A stretch of DNA of 64,000 nucleotides from CAWIHS01 sp963836005 (GCA_963836005.1 CAWIHS010000001.1:558001-622000), one strand, 5' to 3'; shown: positions 1 through 8,134, counted from the stretch's first letter. Notes: a model not told the origin generated them from the letters alone. Numbers and translations: made by a program.

Positions 1-206
1 ATTTCAGATACGCCCTACTACCACTGCATTTCACGCTGTGTCAGCCGCGTCTTTTATGTGGCCACGATAGTCTTACAAGAAAAAACTATGCACAACACTG
101 TAAGCAGTGGGCCGCTGACCCGTTCAAAGAATCAATGGATTCTGACTCGATTGATTATAGTTGGTGGTTGATTAATGATGAAAACAGATCTATTATACTA
201 CCATAG
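1..206 (+). pseudogene. Relic of IS200-like (Y1/REP-associated) transposase, frameshifted and truncated
   Basis: Frame 1 reads ISDTPYYHCISRCVSRVF, close to the N-terminal block of Y1 (REP-associated tyrosine) transposases (SxTPYYHCVSRCVRRAFLCG). The family motif then continues one frame over as CGHDSLTRKNYAQHCKQW from position 57, so about one base is missing near 55-56. The shifted frame stops at 204-206, far short of a whole transposase, and the 5' end lies outside the window. The remnant runs into the operator of the following toxin-antitoxin operon. The family call rests on motif recognition only. Confidence 0.6.
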
Positions 207-213
207 TAGTATA
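194..213. promoter_or_regulatory. Palindromic operator upstream of the toxin-antitoxin operon
   Basis: An inverted repeat TATACTAC-CATA-GTAGTATA (8-bp perfect arms, 4-bp loop) ends 15 bases before the antitoxin ATG. A GAGAGG ribosome-binding site follows at 216-221. DinJ/RelB antitoxins autoregulate by binding such palindromes, so this is the likely operator; binding is inferred. Confidence 0.55.
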
Positions 214-228
214 TTGAGAGGTTATTAA

Positions 229-480
229 ATGTCTGGCACTATTCTGAAAGAAACAACCAGTGTGAAATTAGATAAAGCAGCAAAAGAGGAAGCTAAAGAA
301 ATTTTTAATAAGCTAGGATTGACTATGGGAGAAGCGTTTAATCTTTTTTTACATCAAGTGAGTTTAAACCAGGGACTTCCTTTTGAAGTTAAGATCCCAA
401 ACAAAGAAACGCAAAAAGTGATTGAAGAGGCACGAAAAGGTCAACATGTGGATGATTTTTCAATCTCTGAATTTAGATGA
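229..480 (+). CDS. dinJ: RelB/DinJ-family antitoxin
   Basis: This 83-residue protein has the RelB/DinJ layout: an N-terminal ribbon-helix-helix segment (TTSVKLDKAAKEEAKEIFNKLG, then MGEAFNLFLHQV) that binds DNA, and a C-terminal part with the typical LPFEVKIPN turn that wraps the toxin. Its ATG follows a GAGAGG site and a palindromic operator. Its last codons overlap the toxin start by four bases (ATGA), so translation is coupled. The product should neutralise the downstream YafQ-like RNase and repress its own promoter. The partner family makes DinJ a better name than RelB. Confidence 0.88.
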   Translation: MSGTILKETTSVKLDKAAKEEAKEIFNKLGLTMGEAFNLFLHQVSLNQGLPFEVKIPNKETQKVIEEARKGQHVDDFSISEFR

Positions 481-743
481 AACTAAAACGCCACAAACAA
501 TTTTTAAAAGATTGGAACAGAACAAAATTGACCGATGGGCAGTTTGCTAAATTTGTTCATTTCTCTGATTACCTGCAGTTAGAAAAACCATTACCTCCTG
601 AATCTAAAGATCATGCTTTGAGCGGTGAATATAAGGATTGTCGTGAATTTCATCTTGGTGGTGATGTACTGGTTATCTACTTATCTATGAAAGGTGAAGT
701 TGTCTTTTTAAGGCTAGGAACACATAGTCAATTATTTAAGTGA
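477..743 (+). CDS. yafQ: YafQ-family mRNA interferase toxin
   Basis: This 88-residue toxin belongs to the RelE/ParE superfamily and resembles YafQ, a ribosome-dependent endoribonuclease. It has the basic N-terminal helix (KLKRHKQFLKDW), the LPPESKDHALSGEYKDCREFHLGGDVLVIY core, and a C-terminal FLRLGTHSQLF strand ending in the family's conserved GTHSxLF, where the histidine is catalytic. Length is normal and the frame intact, so the toxin is probably functional. It overlaps the antitoxin gene by four bases. Confidence 0.88.
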   Translation: MKLKRHKQFLKDWNRTKLTDGQFAKFVHFSDYLQLEKPLPPESKDHALSGEYKDCREFHLGGDVLVIYLSMKGEVVFLRLGTHSQLFK

Positions 744-869
744 TTTCTCAATACAGTTCAATTGATTAACAGAATTGTATCTATATTAAGCAATATTAGC
801 GTTTCCTAAAAGTCTCATATATCTTTCCATCGGCTAATCTTCATCACACAAGTCATATCATTAATCAAG

Positions 870-1286
870 CAATTCAGAATAGGAAATTCAATGACGTTTT
901 TCAACCTATAAATCGAGAATTGTGATATTTTTGATGTTTCGCCTAAAGCGCCTACTCTTGGTGATTCTGGTGATTGGTGGCAGAGAATTCAGAAAAAGTG
1001 ATCCGAAAACCCGAAACACCCTGCTTTATCTGAATTTACACGATTTTTGAGCGCGAATATTCCTACCCGAAAATTTTGAATTTTGCAGCATTGTTAGAAA
1101 ATGGTTCTTTGTTCTCACCAGGAAACACATTGATTGAACTCGAATTCTGGTACAGATTGTTCATCATCATTAGCTGATACATCCTGGTTGTAATCATCCC
1201 AATTCGGTGGCCCACGAGCCTTTGATAGTGTGGGTTGTTCGGTTGCCTAAAAGCTCCCACATCACCAGCATAACGGTCTTGCATAG
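870..1286 (-). mobile_element. Right-end fragment of an IS91-like element (transposase C-terminus plus terminal region)
   Basis: Read on the minus strand, about 1240-1110 encodes ARGPPNWDDYNQD and then PEFEFNQCVSW-stop. This parallels the end of the transposase near 9270-9360 (ARGPPSWDDYNQD, PEYEFDQSAYW-stop). The non-coding sequence after the stop also matches the tail at 9365-9590, including CACTTTTTCTGAATTCTCT and a GAATTTCCTAT segment. A 22-bp insertion interrupts the tail at 941-962. The fragment abuts the 3' end of rnz. The stretch 744-869 before it shows no gene. Confidence 0.75.
941..962 (-). repeat. 22-bp dispersed repeat, copy D
   Basis: On the minus strand this reads ACC AAGAGTAGGCGCTTTAGGC without the space. 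It is the same 22-mer found at 8238-8259, with near copies at 8135-8156 and 8841-8862. Here it lies in the non-coding end of an IS91-like fragment. The equivalent ends at 9495-9590 and 17940-18030 align on both sides of it but lack the 22 bases, so this is an insertion with two empty sites for comparison. Confidence 0.8.
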
Positions 1287-2249
1287 CTATAGTTTATTTA
1301 ATTCTTTAAGCTTATTCAGATGATAAACATCAAAATCATTAGCCAATAATACATTGCCTGAATAGTATTGCCTGGCTTCATTAGCAATATCATCAATACA
1401 GGGTGACTTTGTTTTATCATTTTGATATCTGGCACTAAAATGGGTTAATACCAGATTATTAAGCTCAATAGATTCAGCAAACTGAGCCACTTGTTTTGCA
1501 GAGCTATGTTGTACTTCTGGACCAACCTTTTGTAACACTTCATCAGTATAGGTGGATTCATGAACTATCACATCTGGTACATGATTAATTGATTTTAATA
1601 ACTCTGGGGAGTCATTATCACCACTGATGGTAACAATTCTGGGTGTACGATTGGTTACAAGGTAGTCATCCGCTTTAAGTATTCGACCATCATCAAGAGT
1701 TACGTCCTGTTTTTTCTGAATTTGATTCCAAACAGGGCCAGGGTTTATACCATCAGCCAGCAGTTTCTCTTGGTTTAACTGTGCTTCAATATTTTTTTCA
1801 GTTACAGTAAAAGCGTAGCTGGGAACACGATGGGATAATTCAGTAACATCAATAATAAAATCATCAAGCTCTATGGCTTTATTCATCTGTTCTATGGCAA
1901 TGAACTTAAGTGCAAACGATAAGTTTAACTGAGTGTATTTAAAGGCCGCATCAAGAAAGTATTTAATATCTAATGGTGTAATAATGGTTAATTCTTCTTT
2001 TCTATTATCCATAGATGCTGATGCCAATAATCCCGGAAGGCCATAACAATGATCGCCATGAATGTGAGAAATACAGATAGATTTAAGTTTTAATAGCGAA
2101 AGAGGTGTTTTTAATAGCTGGTGCTGTGTTGCTTCTCCACAATCAAATAAATGCCAGTACTTACTATTCTGGAGCTTTAAAGCAACACCAGAGAGGTTTC
2201 TGGTTTTAGTTGGTGTACCCGATGAAGTACCCAGAAATATTAATTCCAT
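1287..2249 (-). CDS. rnz: Ribonuclease Z (tRNA 3'-processing endonuclease)
   Basis: Metallo-beta-lactamase-fold nuclease that trims tRNA 3' trailers. The start MELIFLGTSSGTPTKTRN is the classic RNase Z N-terminus, so I place the start at the ATG at 2249 and not at upstream in-frame TTG/ATG codons (2261, 2255). The zinc motif HIHGDHCYGLPG, the HESTYTDE block (motif IV-like) and THFSARY near the C-terminus are all present. At 320 residues it has normal length for the short bacterial form. Its stop adjoins the IS91-like fragment; an ABM-like gene starts 64 bp away in the opposite direction. Confidence 0.93.
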   Translation of the reverse strand: MELIFLGTSSGTPTKTRNLSGVALKLQNSKYWHLFDCGEATQHQLLKTPLSLLKLKSICISHIHGDHCYGLPGLLASASMDNRKEELTIITPLDIKYFLDAAFKYTQLNLSFALKFIAIEQMNKAIELDDFIIDVTELSHRVPSYAFTVTEKNIEAQLNQEKLLADGINPGPVWNQIQKKQDVTLDDGRILKADDYLVTNRTPRIVTISGDNDSPELLKSINHVPDVIVHESTYTDEVLQKVGPEVQHSSAKQVAQFAESIELNNLVLTHFSARYQNDKTKSPCIDDIANEARQYYSGNVLLANDFDVYHLNKLKELNKL

Positions 2250-2313
2250 ATTCATTAACAATTTGTTAAAACATTTTGTATTATATCCTTATTAACATTT
2301 AGGAGAATTAAAA

Positions 2314-2613
2314 ATGGGTCAGTATTTTGTAATTGAATCTTTTGAACTGCATGACGGGCAGTTAGATAATTGGAAAAAACTTTCTAAAGACATAGATGAA
2401 GACATCAGTAAAGCTGAAGGATTTATCAGCCGTGATTCTGGTATAGATAGTGATGGCAGAGTTTATTGTCTGGTGAAATGGGAAAGCAAAGCCCATCAGG
2501 AAGCTTTTATGAATGAATTGATGGCCAGAGAAGAATGGGATGAGATGATGAATTATTTTGCAAGCATAGCTAATATGGATACCGATCAAAGACAAGAAAT
2601 TCAGTTATTTTAA
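2314..2613 (+). CDS. Small ABM-like dimeric alpha/beta-barrel protein
   Basis: A 99-residue cytosolic protein. The block KAEGFISRDSGIDSDGRVY followed by CLVKWESKAHQEAF is typical of antibiotic-biosynthesis-monooxygenase-like domains, where a substrate-facing strand is followed by a W-x-S/D turn and an amphipathic helix. A site AGGAGAATTAAAA precedes the ATG. It is divergent from rnz and 18 bases upstream of the next gene, with which it may be co-transcribed. The substrate is unknown; the fold is an inference from pattern. Confidence 0.55.
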   Translation: MGQYFVIESFELHDGQLDNWKKLSKDIDEDISKAEGFISRDSGIDSDGRVYCLVKWESKAHQEAFMNELMAREEWDEMMNYFASIANMDTDQRQEIQLF

Positions 2614-2631
2614 AACCATTGAATTATTAAT

Positions 2632-2997
2632 ATGATGATTAAATTAGACTTTGGGGAAATGCTTCTGGAAGCAGATATATTTGATTCTTTGATTGCGAAC
2701 AAGTTTATGGAAAACTTACCTTACTCGATTGAATTAACCAAATGGGGCAATGAACTCTATGGTTCAATAGGCGTTGATTTAGGTGAAGAAAATCCAATAA
2801 TGGATACCGAGAAGACCCACAAACAAATCATGGCACATGTAACGAAAAATGTTCCATGGGGTCTGAAAGTTGAAATGAAGAACGTGCAGAATTGCAATCC
2901 GGTATGGATTAATACAGACAACAGAGGCTTACAGATCAGCAAAGCTGTTACACATAACATGGAATTCAGCAGCTTGTCCGCTGGAATGACTGGTTAG
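2632..2997 (+). CDS. Cyclophilin-like-fold protein, C-terminal half unusual
   Basis: Residues 1-65 fit the cyclophilin-like domain family: an opening IKLDFGEMLLEADIFDS strand pair, a helix leading to LPYSIELTKWGNELYGSI (family pattern LPxxxxxxxWGxExYxxI), and a V-D-x-GEEN turn. The usual second half with a GDIAYW...GNALCLFFGPT-like motif is not visible. The C-terminus instead reads AHVTKNVPWGLKVEMKN and on, which I cannot place. Either this is a divergent subgroup or the 3' end was altered when the IS91-like debris starting at about 3029 arrived. Confidence 0.4.
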   Translation: MMIKLDFGEMLLEADIFDSLIANKFMENLPYSIELTKWGNELYGSIGVDLGEENPIMDTEKTHKQIMAHVTKNVPWGLKVEMKNVQNCNPVWINTDNRGLQISKAVTHNMEFSSLSAGMTG

Positions 2998-3028
2998 CAA
3001 AACCCTTCCGTAGCCAATCTGTAATTCC

Positions 3029-3108
3029 CTACACTTTCAATCACCAACTTCCTACAAATAGTTCATTCTCTGACTTCTATTGCTATATCCTGATATTCCT
3101 TATTCTAG
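3029..3108 (+). mobile_element. Solo left-end remnant of the IS91-like element
   Basis: About 80 bases (from TTCCCTACACTTTCAATC to TGATATTCCTTATTC) match 7787-7868, the sequence just upstream of the IS91-like transposase start. The sequence then departs into the terminator of the MFS gene. It shows that the element, or a deletion derivative, once lay here. Confidence 0.65.
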
Positions 3109-3113
3109 AAGCA

Positions 3114-3132
3114 AAAGGGGGCTGTCCCCTTT
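3114..3132 (-). terminator. Hairpin terminator of the MFS gene
   Basis: AAAGGGG-GCTGT-CCCCTTT forms a 7-bp stem with a 5-base loop, 10 bases past the MFS stop codon. On the minus strand it is followed by TTTT, as expected for intrinsic termination. Confidence 0.5.
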
Positions 3133-3142
3133 AATTATCCTT

Positions 3143-4384
3143 TTAATCTTGTTTAATACGCGCAAGCAGCACCGTGGCCATAATACCGATTACTGCAAAA
3201 CCCGCCAGCATCAAAAAAACATGCTGATGGCCGGCTATTCCCGGTGCAGCATCAAGCAGGCGCCCGGCAATGAATGCAAAATAGACTTCCGGTGTAAAGC
3301 CAATCACCGAAATGAGTCCGACTGCAGTCCCGGTCACCTTGCTGCTAATTTTTGTTTCTTCTATCAATGCAAAATAAACACCTCGAATCCCAAACACCGT
3401 GACAAAGGTCACAATGATATTGGCGTAAAGATAATGCACCGCAAAACCGGATACCGGTGCAAAACCGAGCAAGGCATAACTCGCGGCTAATACGACAAAG
3501 AAAACGGCAATGACCCGGCTGGCAACAAAACGATCGACAATAAACCCGGCGAAAATCGCTGCGATGGGTCGCAGGTAAGCGCCGTTTGTTACAAATTCCG
3601 CCGCTTCAAGTTCATTCAAATTGAAAGCGACCTGTGCGTACAGGCCATAATTATCCAGCGCCTTGTAAGCAGAATAGGCACAAATGATAATGATTGCCTG
3701 CAACCATACCACTGGCTTTTTAATCACATCAGCCATACCCTGCCATAGCTGTACGCGCGCCACAGCTTTCATATCGCTATGTGGAATAATAAACCACACC
3801 AGTATCGCCGCTAATAAAGTCATAAAACTATAAAAATAAATAACCGATTGCAGTGCGTATTCGCGTTCCGCCGGCGTTAATGTTTCAAGGTCGGTCGGCA
3901 ACAACAGCGCCAGCAACCACACTGCTATAGTAGCTGTAATGGCCGCGATCAAACCACGTCCGCCATCCAAAATACCGAACGCAGTGCCCTGTTTAGCCTC
4001 ACCGCCCCACTCCCTGGTCGCCTTGATTAAAGCGGCCCAGAAAAGAAGAATACTCGTCAATCCCCAATAGCCGAACAGAATGGCCATTGCCCAAAAACCC
4101 GGGACTTGCGCCATCAATAAGCCACCAATAGCGGTTGCAAGCAGCGACAACGACATGAGTTTTCTGGCCGAGAAATGGTCGGCGATGGCACCACCTGGAA
4201 AATAGGCCAACATCGCCAGAATGCCATAAACTGCAAAGATATCACCCAGTTCGGCATTGCTGAAACCGAACACTTCAAGAAATGTATAACGAAAAAAACG
4301 CGTGATATGAAACGGTAAACTAAAAATGATTTCGCCTGCAAACACCAGACAAAAAAGAATTAACCAGCGGTTACCTGGTTTCAT
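3143..4384 (-). CDS. MFS transporter (nitrate/nitrite-type or sugar-phosphate-like)
   Basis: A 413-residue inner-membrane protein with about twelve hydrophobic helices. It has the MFS signature between helices 2 and 3 (GGAIADHFSARKLM) and its repeat in the second half (AGFIVDRFVASRV). Cytoplasmic loops are charged (HSDMKAVARVQLWQGM). The layout resembles MFS permeases annotated as nitrate/nitrite or organophosphate carriers, but no substrate motif is decisive. The start MKPGNRWL is taken because the hydrophobic helix 1 follows directly. No obvious operon partner; the next upstream gene lies 296 bp away. Confidence 0.75.
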   Translation of the reverse strand: MKPGNRWLILFCLVFAGEIIFSLPFHITRFFRYTFLEVFGFSNAELGDIFAVYGILAMLAYFPGGAIADHFSARKLMSLSLLATAIGGLLMAQVPGFWAMAILFGYWGLTSILLFWAALIKATREWGGEAKQGTAFGILDGGRGLIAAITATIAVWLLALLLPTDLETLTPAEREYALQSVIYFYSFMTLLAAILVWFIIPHSDMKAVARVQLWQGMADVIKKPVVWLQAIIIICAYSAYKALDNYGLYAQVAFNLNELEAAEFVTNGAYLRPIAAIFAGFIVDRFVASRVIAVFFVVLAASYALLGFAPVSGFAVHYLYANIIVTFVTVFGIRGVYFALIEETKISSKVTGTAVGLISVIGFTPEVYFAFIAGRLLDAAPGIAGHQHVFLMLAGFAVIGIMATVLLARIKQD

Positions 4385-4439
4385 GTTTGGCTCTGCGCAA
4401 AAATGGGTCGAAGGGATTATTATTTAACCACATACTGTA

Positions 4440-4620
4440 ATCGATCAAAATTTTCCTACATGGACGTAGGTAATACGATTCCAAGGATGGAATCGGTAGA
4501 GTCGAGTCTGGAACAGAGACCGAGAGCAACGCATATCTCCATGCATGGACGGTATTAGAACAACGCAGAAGCAGTTGTCGAGGAGCAGTTGCCGATAAAT
4601 CCCTCCGTCCCCTTTTTTCT
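4440..4620. repeat. Short palindromic modules and a GGGGACGGAGGG box downstream of the PLD-like gene
   Basis: Two small hairpins stand in a row: CCTAC-ATGGAC-GTAGG at 4455-4470, and CGATTCCA-AGGA-TGGAATCG at 4476-4495. Then, at about 4597-4618, comes the minus-strand box AAGGGGACGGAGGGATTTA. An almost identical box (AAGGGGACGGAGGGTTTA) occurs at 5281-5300, on the other side of the PLD-like gene. The segment shows no gene. Confidence 0.5.
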
Positions 4621-4680
4621 GTGGCTGATATTACTTTATGCCTGCAGTGGCATGTTTTGAGACAATCCATTGTATCCTGT

Positions 4681-5214
4681 TTAAACCTTAATACTATCGA
4701 TCGGGTCCGGACAATAGTCCCTTCGCCTGCAAGACTGGCAATATTCCCCCAGATACAGTTCATCCACCCAGCGTATCAGCTTCTGGATATCCAGCTGTTC
4801 ATCGAACAGGAAGCCAGCCTCGAAATTGCGCTTGTCTTCATGCTTGCTGCCGAATCCGGCGCCTGTGAGATTGGGCGAGCCGACGAAGGCTATGTCGTTG
4901 TCAACGATGATGGCCTTAGTATGTACCCTCGGGCACAAGATACGCTCGAACAGCTCACTCTCCACCAGTTCATCGAAGCGATCGAAATCTTCACGGAATC
5001 GTGGCCCCGGCTCCTTCGCATGTATGAGGCGCACCGCTACACCCTGCGATACCTTGTCCGCCAGCAGTTCGAGCAGCGGCACGAAACCTCCCCAGGCTTC
5101 GACGTACATATCCTTGATATCGGCGGTGACGATCCAGATAAACTGCCGGGCCTGTGGCAGGCACACCTGGATCACTTCTTCATAGATTTCGCGATTGAGC
5201 AATAACTTATGCAT
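4681..5214 (-). CDS. Phospholipase D-like (single HKD) protein
   Basis: A 177-residue protein with one complete HKD signature: H-T-K-AIIVDND-IAFVGSPNLTG (H-x-K-x4-D-x6-GSxN) near residues 97-115, preceded by a Rossmann-like half (QFIWIVTADIKDM). Single-HKD proteins usually dimerise to build the active site and act as nucleases or phosphodiesterases. There is no signal peptide. The C-terminus has a CxxC-x4-C cluster (CQSCRRRDYC) that may bind a metal. Near-identical GGGGACGGAGGG boxes flank it, which hints at transfer as a unit. The substrate is unknown. Confidence 0.7.
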   Translation of the reverse strand: MHKLLLNREIYEEVIQVCLPQARQFIWIVTADIKDMYVEAWGGFVPLLELLADKVSQGVAVRLIHAKEPGPRFREDFDRFDELVESELFERILCPRVHTKAIIVDNDIAFVGSPNLTGAGFGSKHEDKRNFEAGFLFDEQLDIQKLIRWVDELYLGEYCQSCRRRDYCPDPIDSIKV

Positions 5215-5314
5215 TAAGGGACTCTGTGATAGCGAGCAAAACGTGGCAATCCATTCTCATTCATATTGATCAATACTTAAACCCTCCGTCCCCTTTTATT
5301 TGAATTTAGTAATA

Positions 5315-5950
5315 TTATATCTTCTTGGCAATCAGCGTAAATTCTGCATCCGGGTTGTCACTGAACCTGGTCTTCTCAAGCAGTCGAAAGCCATTCTTTT
5401 CTAGTGCCTGCTCCAGTTGCCGGGTGGTGAGCAGGTTCATTGTTGGTAAGAGTCCAAGATGCCCCATGAATCGCACTAACTTGCCGGTGAGTTGACTTTT
5501 TTCACCCAGGCACGCGGTTTCAGAAATAAACAAGCCATCGGGTGTAAGCAGATCATGGATACGCTGAAAGCCGGCATCGATATCGTCAAAAAAATGCAAC
5601 ACATGAAAGGCCATCACCACATCAAAACTGCCCGGCGCAAAACGTTCATCAAATACGGATGTTTGTAGCAACTTAACATTATCCAGTTTGCGCTCCGCCA
5701 TTCTCTGCTCTGCGATGGCAAGTAATTTACAGGAGATATCAATGCCGATAACTTGTTTTACCATGTCGGCTATATCACCGCATTGCGTACCGGTACCACA
5801 ACCTATATCCAATACGGTCATCTCTGGTGTCGAATAGGTTTTTATGTTCTGGATTTTTATCTCATAGGCCGATCTGTCAGCAATAGGCGATGCCGCATAT
5901 TTCGACGCGATCAGATTCCAGAATTTTTCAGGCGATGTCTTAAATAGCAT
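5315..5950 (-). CDS. Class I SAM-dependent methyltransferase
   Basis: A 211-residue cytosolic protein with the Rossmann methyltransferase motif I VLDIGCGTGTQCGDIA near residues 45-60, acidic motif II VIGIDIS, motif with FDVVMAFHVLHF, and motif GLFISETACLG. A C-terminal GFRLLEKTRFSD strand completes the fold. It is most like small-molecule or quinone-type methyltransferases. Substrate cannot be told from sequence. It sits 100 bp upstream of the PLD-like gene, with a GGGGAC box between them. Confidence 0.75.
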   Translation of the reverse strand: MLFKTSPEKFWNLIASKYAASPIADRSAYEIKIQNIKTYSTPEMTVLDIGCGTGTQCGDIADMVKQVIGIDISCKLLAIAEQRMAERKLDNVKLLQTSVFDERFAPGSFDVVMAFHVLHFFDDIDAGFQRIHDLLTPDGLFISETACLGEKSQLTGKLVRFMGHLGLLPTMNLLTTRQLEQALEKNGFRLLEKTRFSDNPDAEFTLIAKKI

Positions 5951-6046
5951 ATCCGTTCAGATGGCCTTTTTATCGTGTTTTATACTGGCACCAATTATTC
6001 TAAGAAACGTGGTCTATTCCCAATTGTTCCTAATTTTATTTACATC

Positions 6047-6670
6047 TTATTCGTCTTTGACATCGCTGTAATATTTACCACTAATGACGTCTTTAACCTG
6101 CCTCACATTCCGAGCACCGACTTCCTCCACATAGAATACCGGATTTTCTGCATTTGCACGGCCTAAAGCCTGCTTTATCTTCTTCATTTTTGGTGCTTTT
6201 TCTTTGTCCTGGATACAAAGTGTCGGGCTGGCCCGGTTCCAGACAATACCTAACCGGGGCAATAATCGCCTGATGGTCGATGCATGGATTCTGGTTTTAT
6301 ACTCAGCATTAATTTGACGAGACAGTGTCTCAGAAGTCCATCTCGATGCACACCAGCCAAATTCTTCCGGCTTGATTTGTATTAACTCAATCAGACGCTG
6401 GCAAATTTCATCATTAATACTGTAGGCGCGTCTCCCTCTTTGTTCAGGGATCAAACCTGGTTCACCGTATTCATTGAATAAGGCAAGCCATTTATTAATG
6501 CTGTTCCTGCTGGCACAGAGAAGCTCTGCTGTACCTTTAACCGTATGTCCTTTGTGCAATAACAACATTGCTTTTGCGCGTCTTCGATAATCTCCATCAT
6601 GATTAAATTGAACCACTTTTTTCAATCTGCGGCATACAGGACGAGTCAGTTTCTCTATAATAGTTCCCAT
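6047..6670 (-). pseudogene. IS630-family transposase, C-terminally truncated
   Basis: Two N-terminal helix-turn-helix segments are clear: RRAKAMLLLHKGHTVKGTA and SRNSINKWLALFNEYG, then GLIPEQRGRR and the winged helix FGWCASRWTSETLSRQI. This is the order of IS630 (Tc1-like) transposases. The catalytic domain should begin with VFYVDE; here it reads VFYVEEVGARNV and the frame ends about 30 residues later, so most of the DDE domain is gone. I use the start MGTIIEKL at 6670; an open frame extends to 6730. No clear inverted repeats were found at either side. Confidence 0.75.
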
Positions 6671-6780
6671 CTTAAACCTTGTTGTTGATTTGTTTGTTTG
6701 TTTTGGTCGATAAATTTGATCAACAAACAAGGTTTAGGTTCAATTAAATGTTCACTAATTTGGAACTCTTATTTAGAACT

Positions 6781-7377
6781 CTATTTATTACACACATCCA
6801 ATATAGGTTGAATCGCGTCAATTGCGCCTACAGTATTAAAAACAGCTATTATGGGCCTGTTGGGATATTGTATGATACTAAAAGTTAATGAGTTATATTT
6901 ATTTATTAAGTCAATTATTTTACTTTCTAAAGCGTCTGGAACAAGACCCGCAGTGTGTGCTGCAGAGTGAATAAATATAAAGTCGTTACCACTCCCGTCA
7001 TCTGCTTCAATAGTGACTAGTTGCTCATCGTCTGATATATCAGGATCATTTTGAAATATCACTTCTTGCCAAAGAATATAAATATCAAGTTTGTTTTCAA
7101 AACATCTGATACCCAAAGTAAGAGGGTACTCAGGAAGGTAATTCGTTGATGATTCAGGGTCTGCAAGTAGACGTGCTACAACATTATCTGCAGTAACAGA
7201 CCAAACTCCAGGGTCTACAAGTGTTAAATCCTGATAGTCATTCATAGTGAAATTAACATCTTCATCCATTATTAAATCTAACTCAAAAACGCTATCTCCC
7301 ACCCAAACTTTAGGAATGTGCAAAATTAATGAGTCAAAGTCAAATGAAGCATCTTCCGCGGTGAAGTTAAGCATCAA
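6781..7377 (-). pseudogene. Secreted hypothetical protein whose start was removed by a repeat insertion
   Basis: The open frame is usually read from the ATG at 7377. The same frame continues upstream as KIIFFLLIFSLMLNFTAEDA, a good signal peptide ending at an AED-type cleavage site, and reaches 7407. There it meets the end of the MITE-like element (7410-7782) and a stop, with no usable ATG, GTG or TTG. The start codon and promoter were probably cut off by that insertion. The mature part (DLIMDEDVNFTMNDYQDL, PNRPIIAVFNTVGAIDAIQP) is acidic and matches no family I recognise. Confidence 0.5.
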
Positions 7378-7409
7378 AGAAAATATTAGTAAAAAGAATA
7401 TAATTTTTT

Positions 7410-7782
7410 GTAACTATTCAGCGTATTTTAGATTTATACGTAAGTTCTTGATATCAGGTGTTTGCGTAAGGCAGATAATTGCTCCTGTATAATCTGCATT
7501 CCCTACATGACCACCATGGATGGTGGAAATGCATGCGAGAGGCAGGAGCCGAAGTCGTCCCTGCAGGTCAAGTGTATGTGGCATGGATGCCACATTCAAG
7601 CCTACGACATACATGGAAGTATAAGTGCCGTGGGAGGCAGGAAGCCGGGAACGACCATGGACGTATTTACGGCGTCTTCTGGGCAGGTAATAGCTCCATG
7701 CATAACCTGCATTTCCCACATCCATGTGGGTCAGCAGATTCCTGATGTCAAGGACGTTTTCAAAATTACGCTGAATAGTTAC
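7410..7782. repeat. MITE-like element, family 1, copy 1 (longest)
   Basis: It is bounded by perfect 14-bp inverted ends GTAACTATTCAGCG / CGCTGAATAGTTAC, with weaker similarity continuing inward to TGATATCAGG on one side and TGACATCAGG on the other. The interior contains the module GCATGCGAGAGGCAGGAGCC and, further on, CATGGACGTATTTACGGCG and GTGGCATGGATGCCAC. These also appear in copies 2 and 3. It encodes no credible protein. Left neighbour: the decapitated secreted protein. Right neighbour: the IS91-like element. Confidence 0.75.
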
Positions 7783-8134
7783 CAATTTCCTACACTTTTA
7801 ATCACCAACATCCTGCAAATAGTTCATGCCATAGCTTCTATAACCAAAAGCTGATATTCCTTATTCCAGGTGGATGGACGAGAACAATGACAAGGCCTGT
7901 CATCACTCACTTCCCGGAATCTATCAGCCTCGACACCCTGAAAACACGGTGTTATACCAGGTCTTTCAGGAGTATCTGGAAACCTGGATCACACAAACAC
8001 AGGAAAATGGTGGTTATGTTCCTTCACATGTAGAAAAAGATTTTCGGAAATACCTTGAATGTGGATTGCTGTGTTATGGCTTCGCCCGTGCGCGTTGCAC
8101 CTGTGGTCATGAATTCCTGGTTGCATTTTCCTGC

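Noticed and set aside
1220..1245. A further copy of the 22-bp repeat (GCCTAAAAGCTCCCAC)
   Set aside because: On the coding strand this aligns colinearly with transposase codons of the intact paralogue (DVGAFRQP against SVGEAIKP), without a gap, so it is not an insertion.
3080..3490. Plus-strand frame of 136 codons
   Set aside because: It runs antisense through the 3' end of the MFS gene and has a composition unlike real proteins of the region.
4621..5205. Long plus-strand open frame of 194 codons
   Set aside because: It is the antisense shadow of the PLD-like gene, whose HKD motif is unmistakable on the other strand.
6160..6178. GCCTAAAGCCTGC similar to the 22-bp repeat core
   Set aside because: It is ordinary IS630 transposase coding sequence (KQALGRA) and lacks the rest of the repeat.
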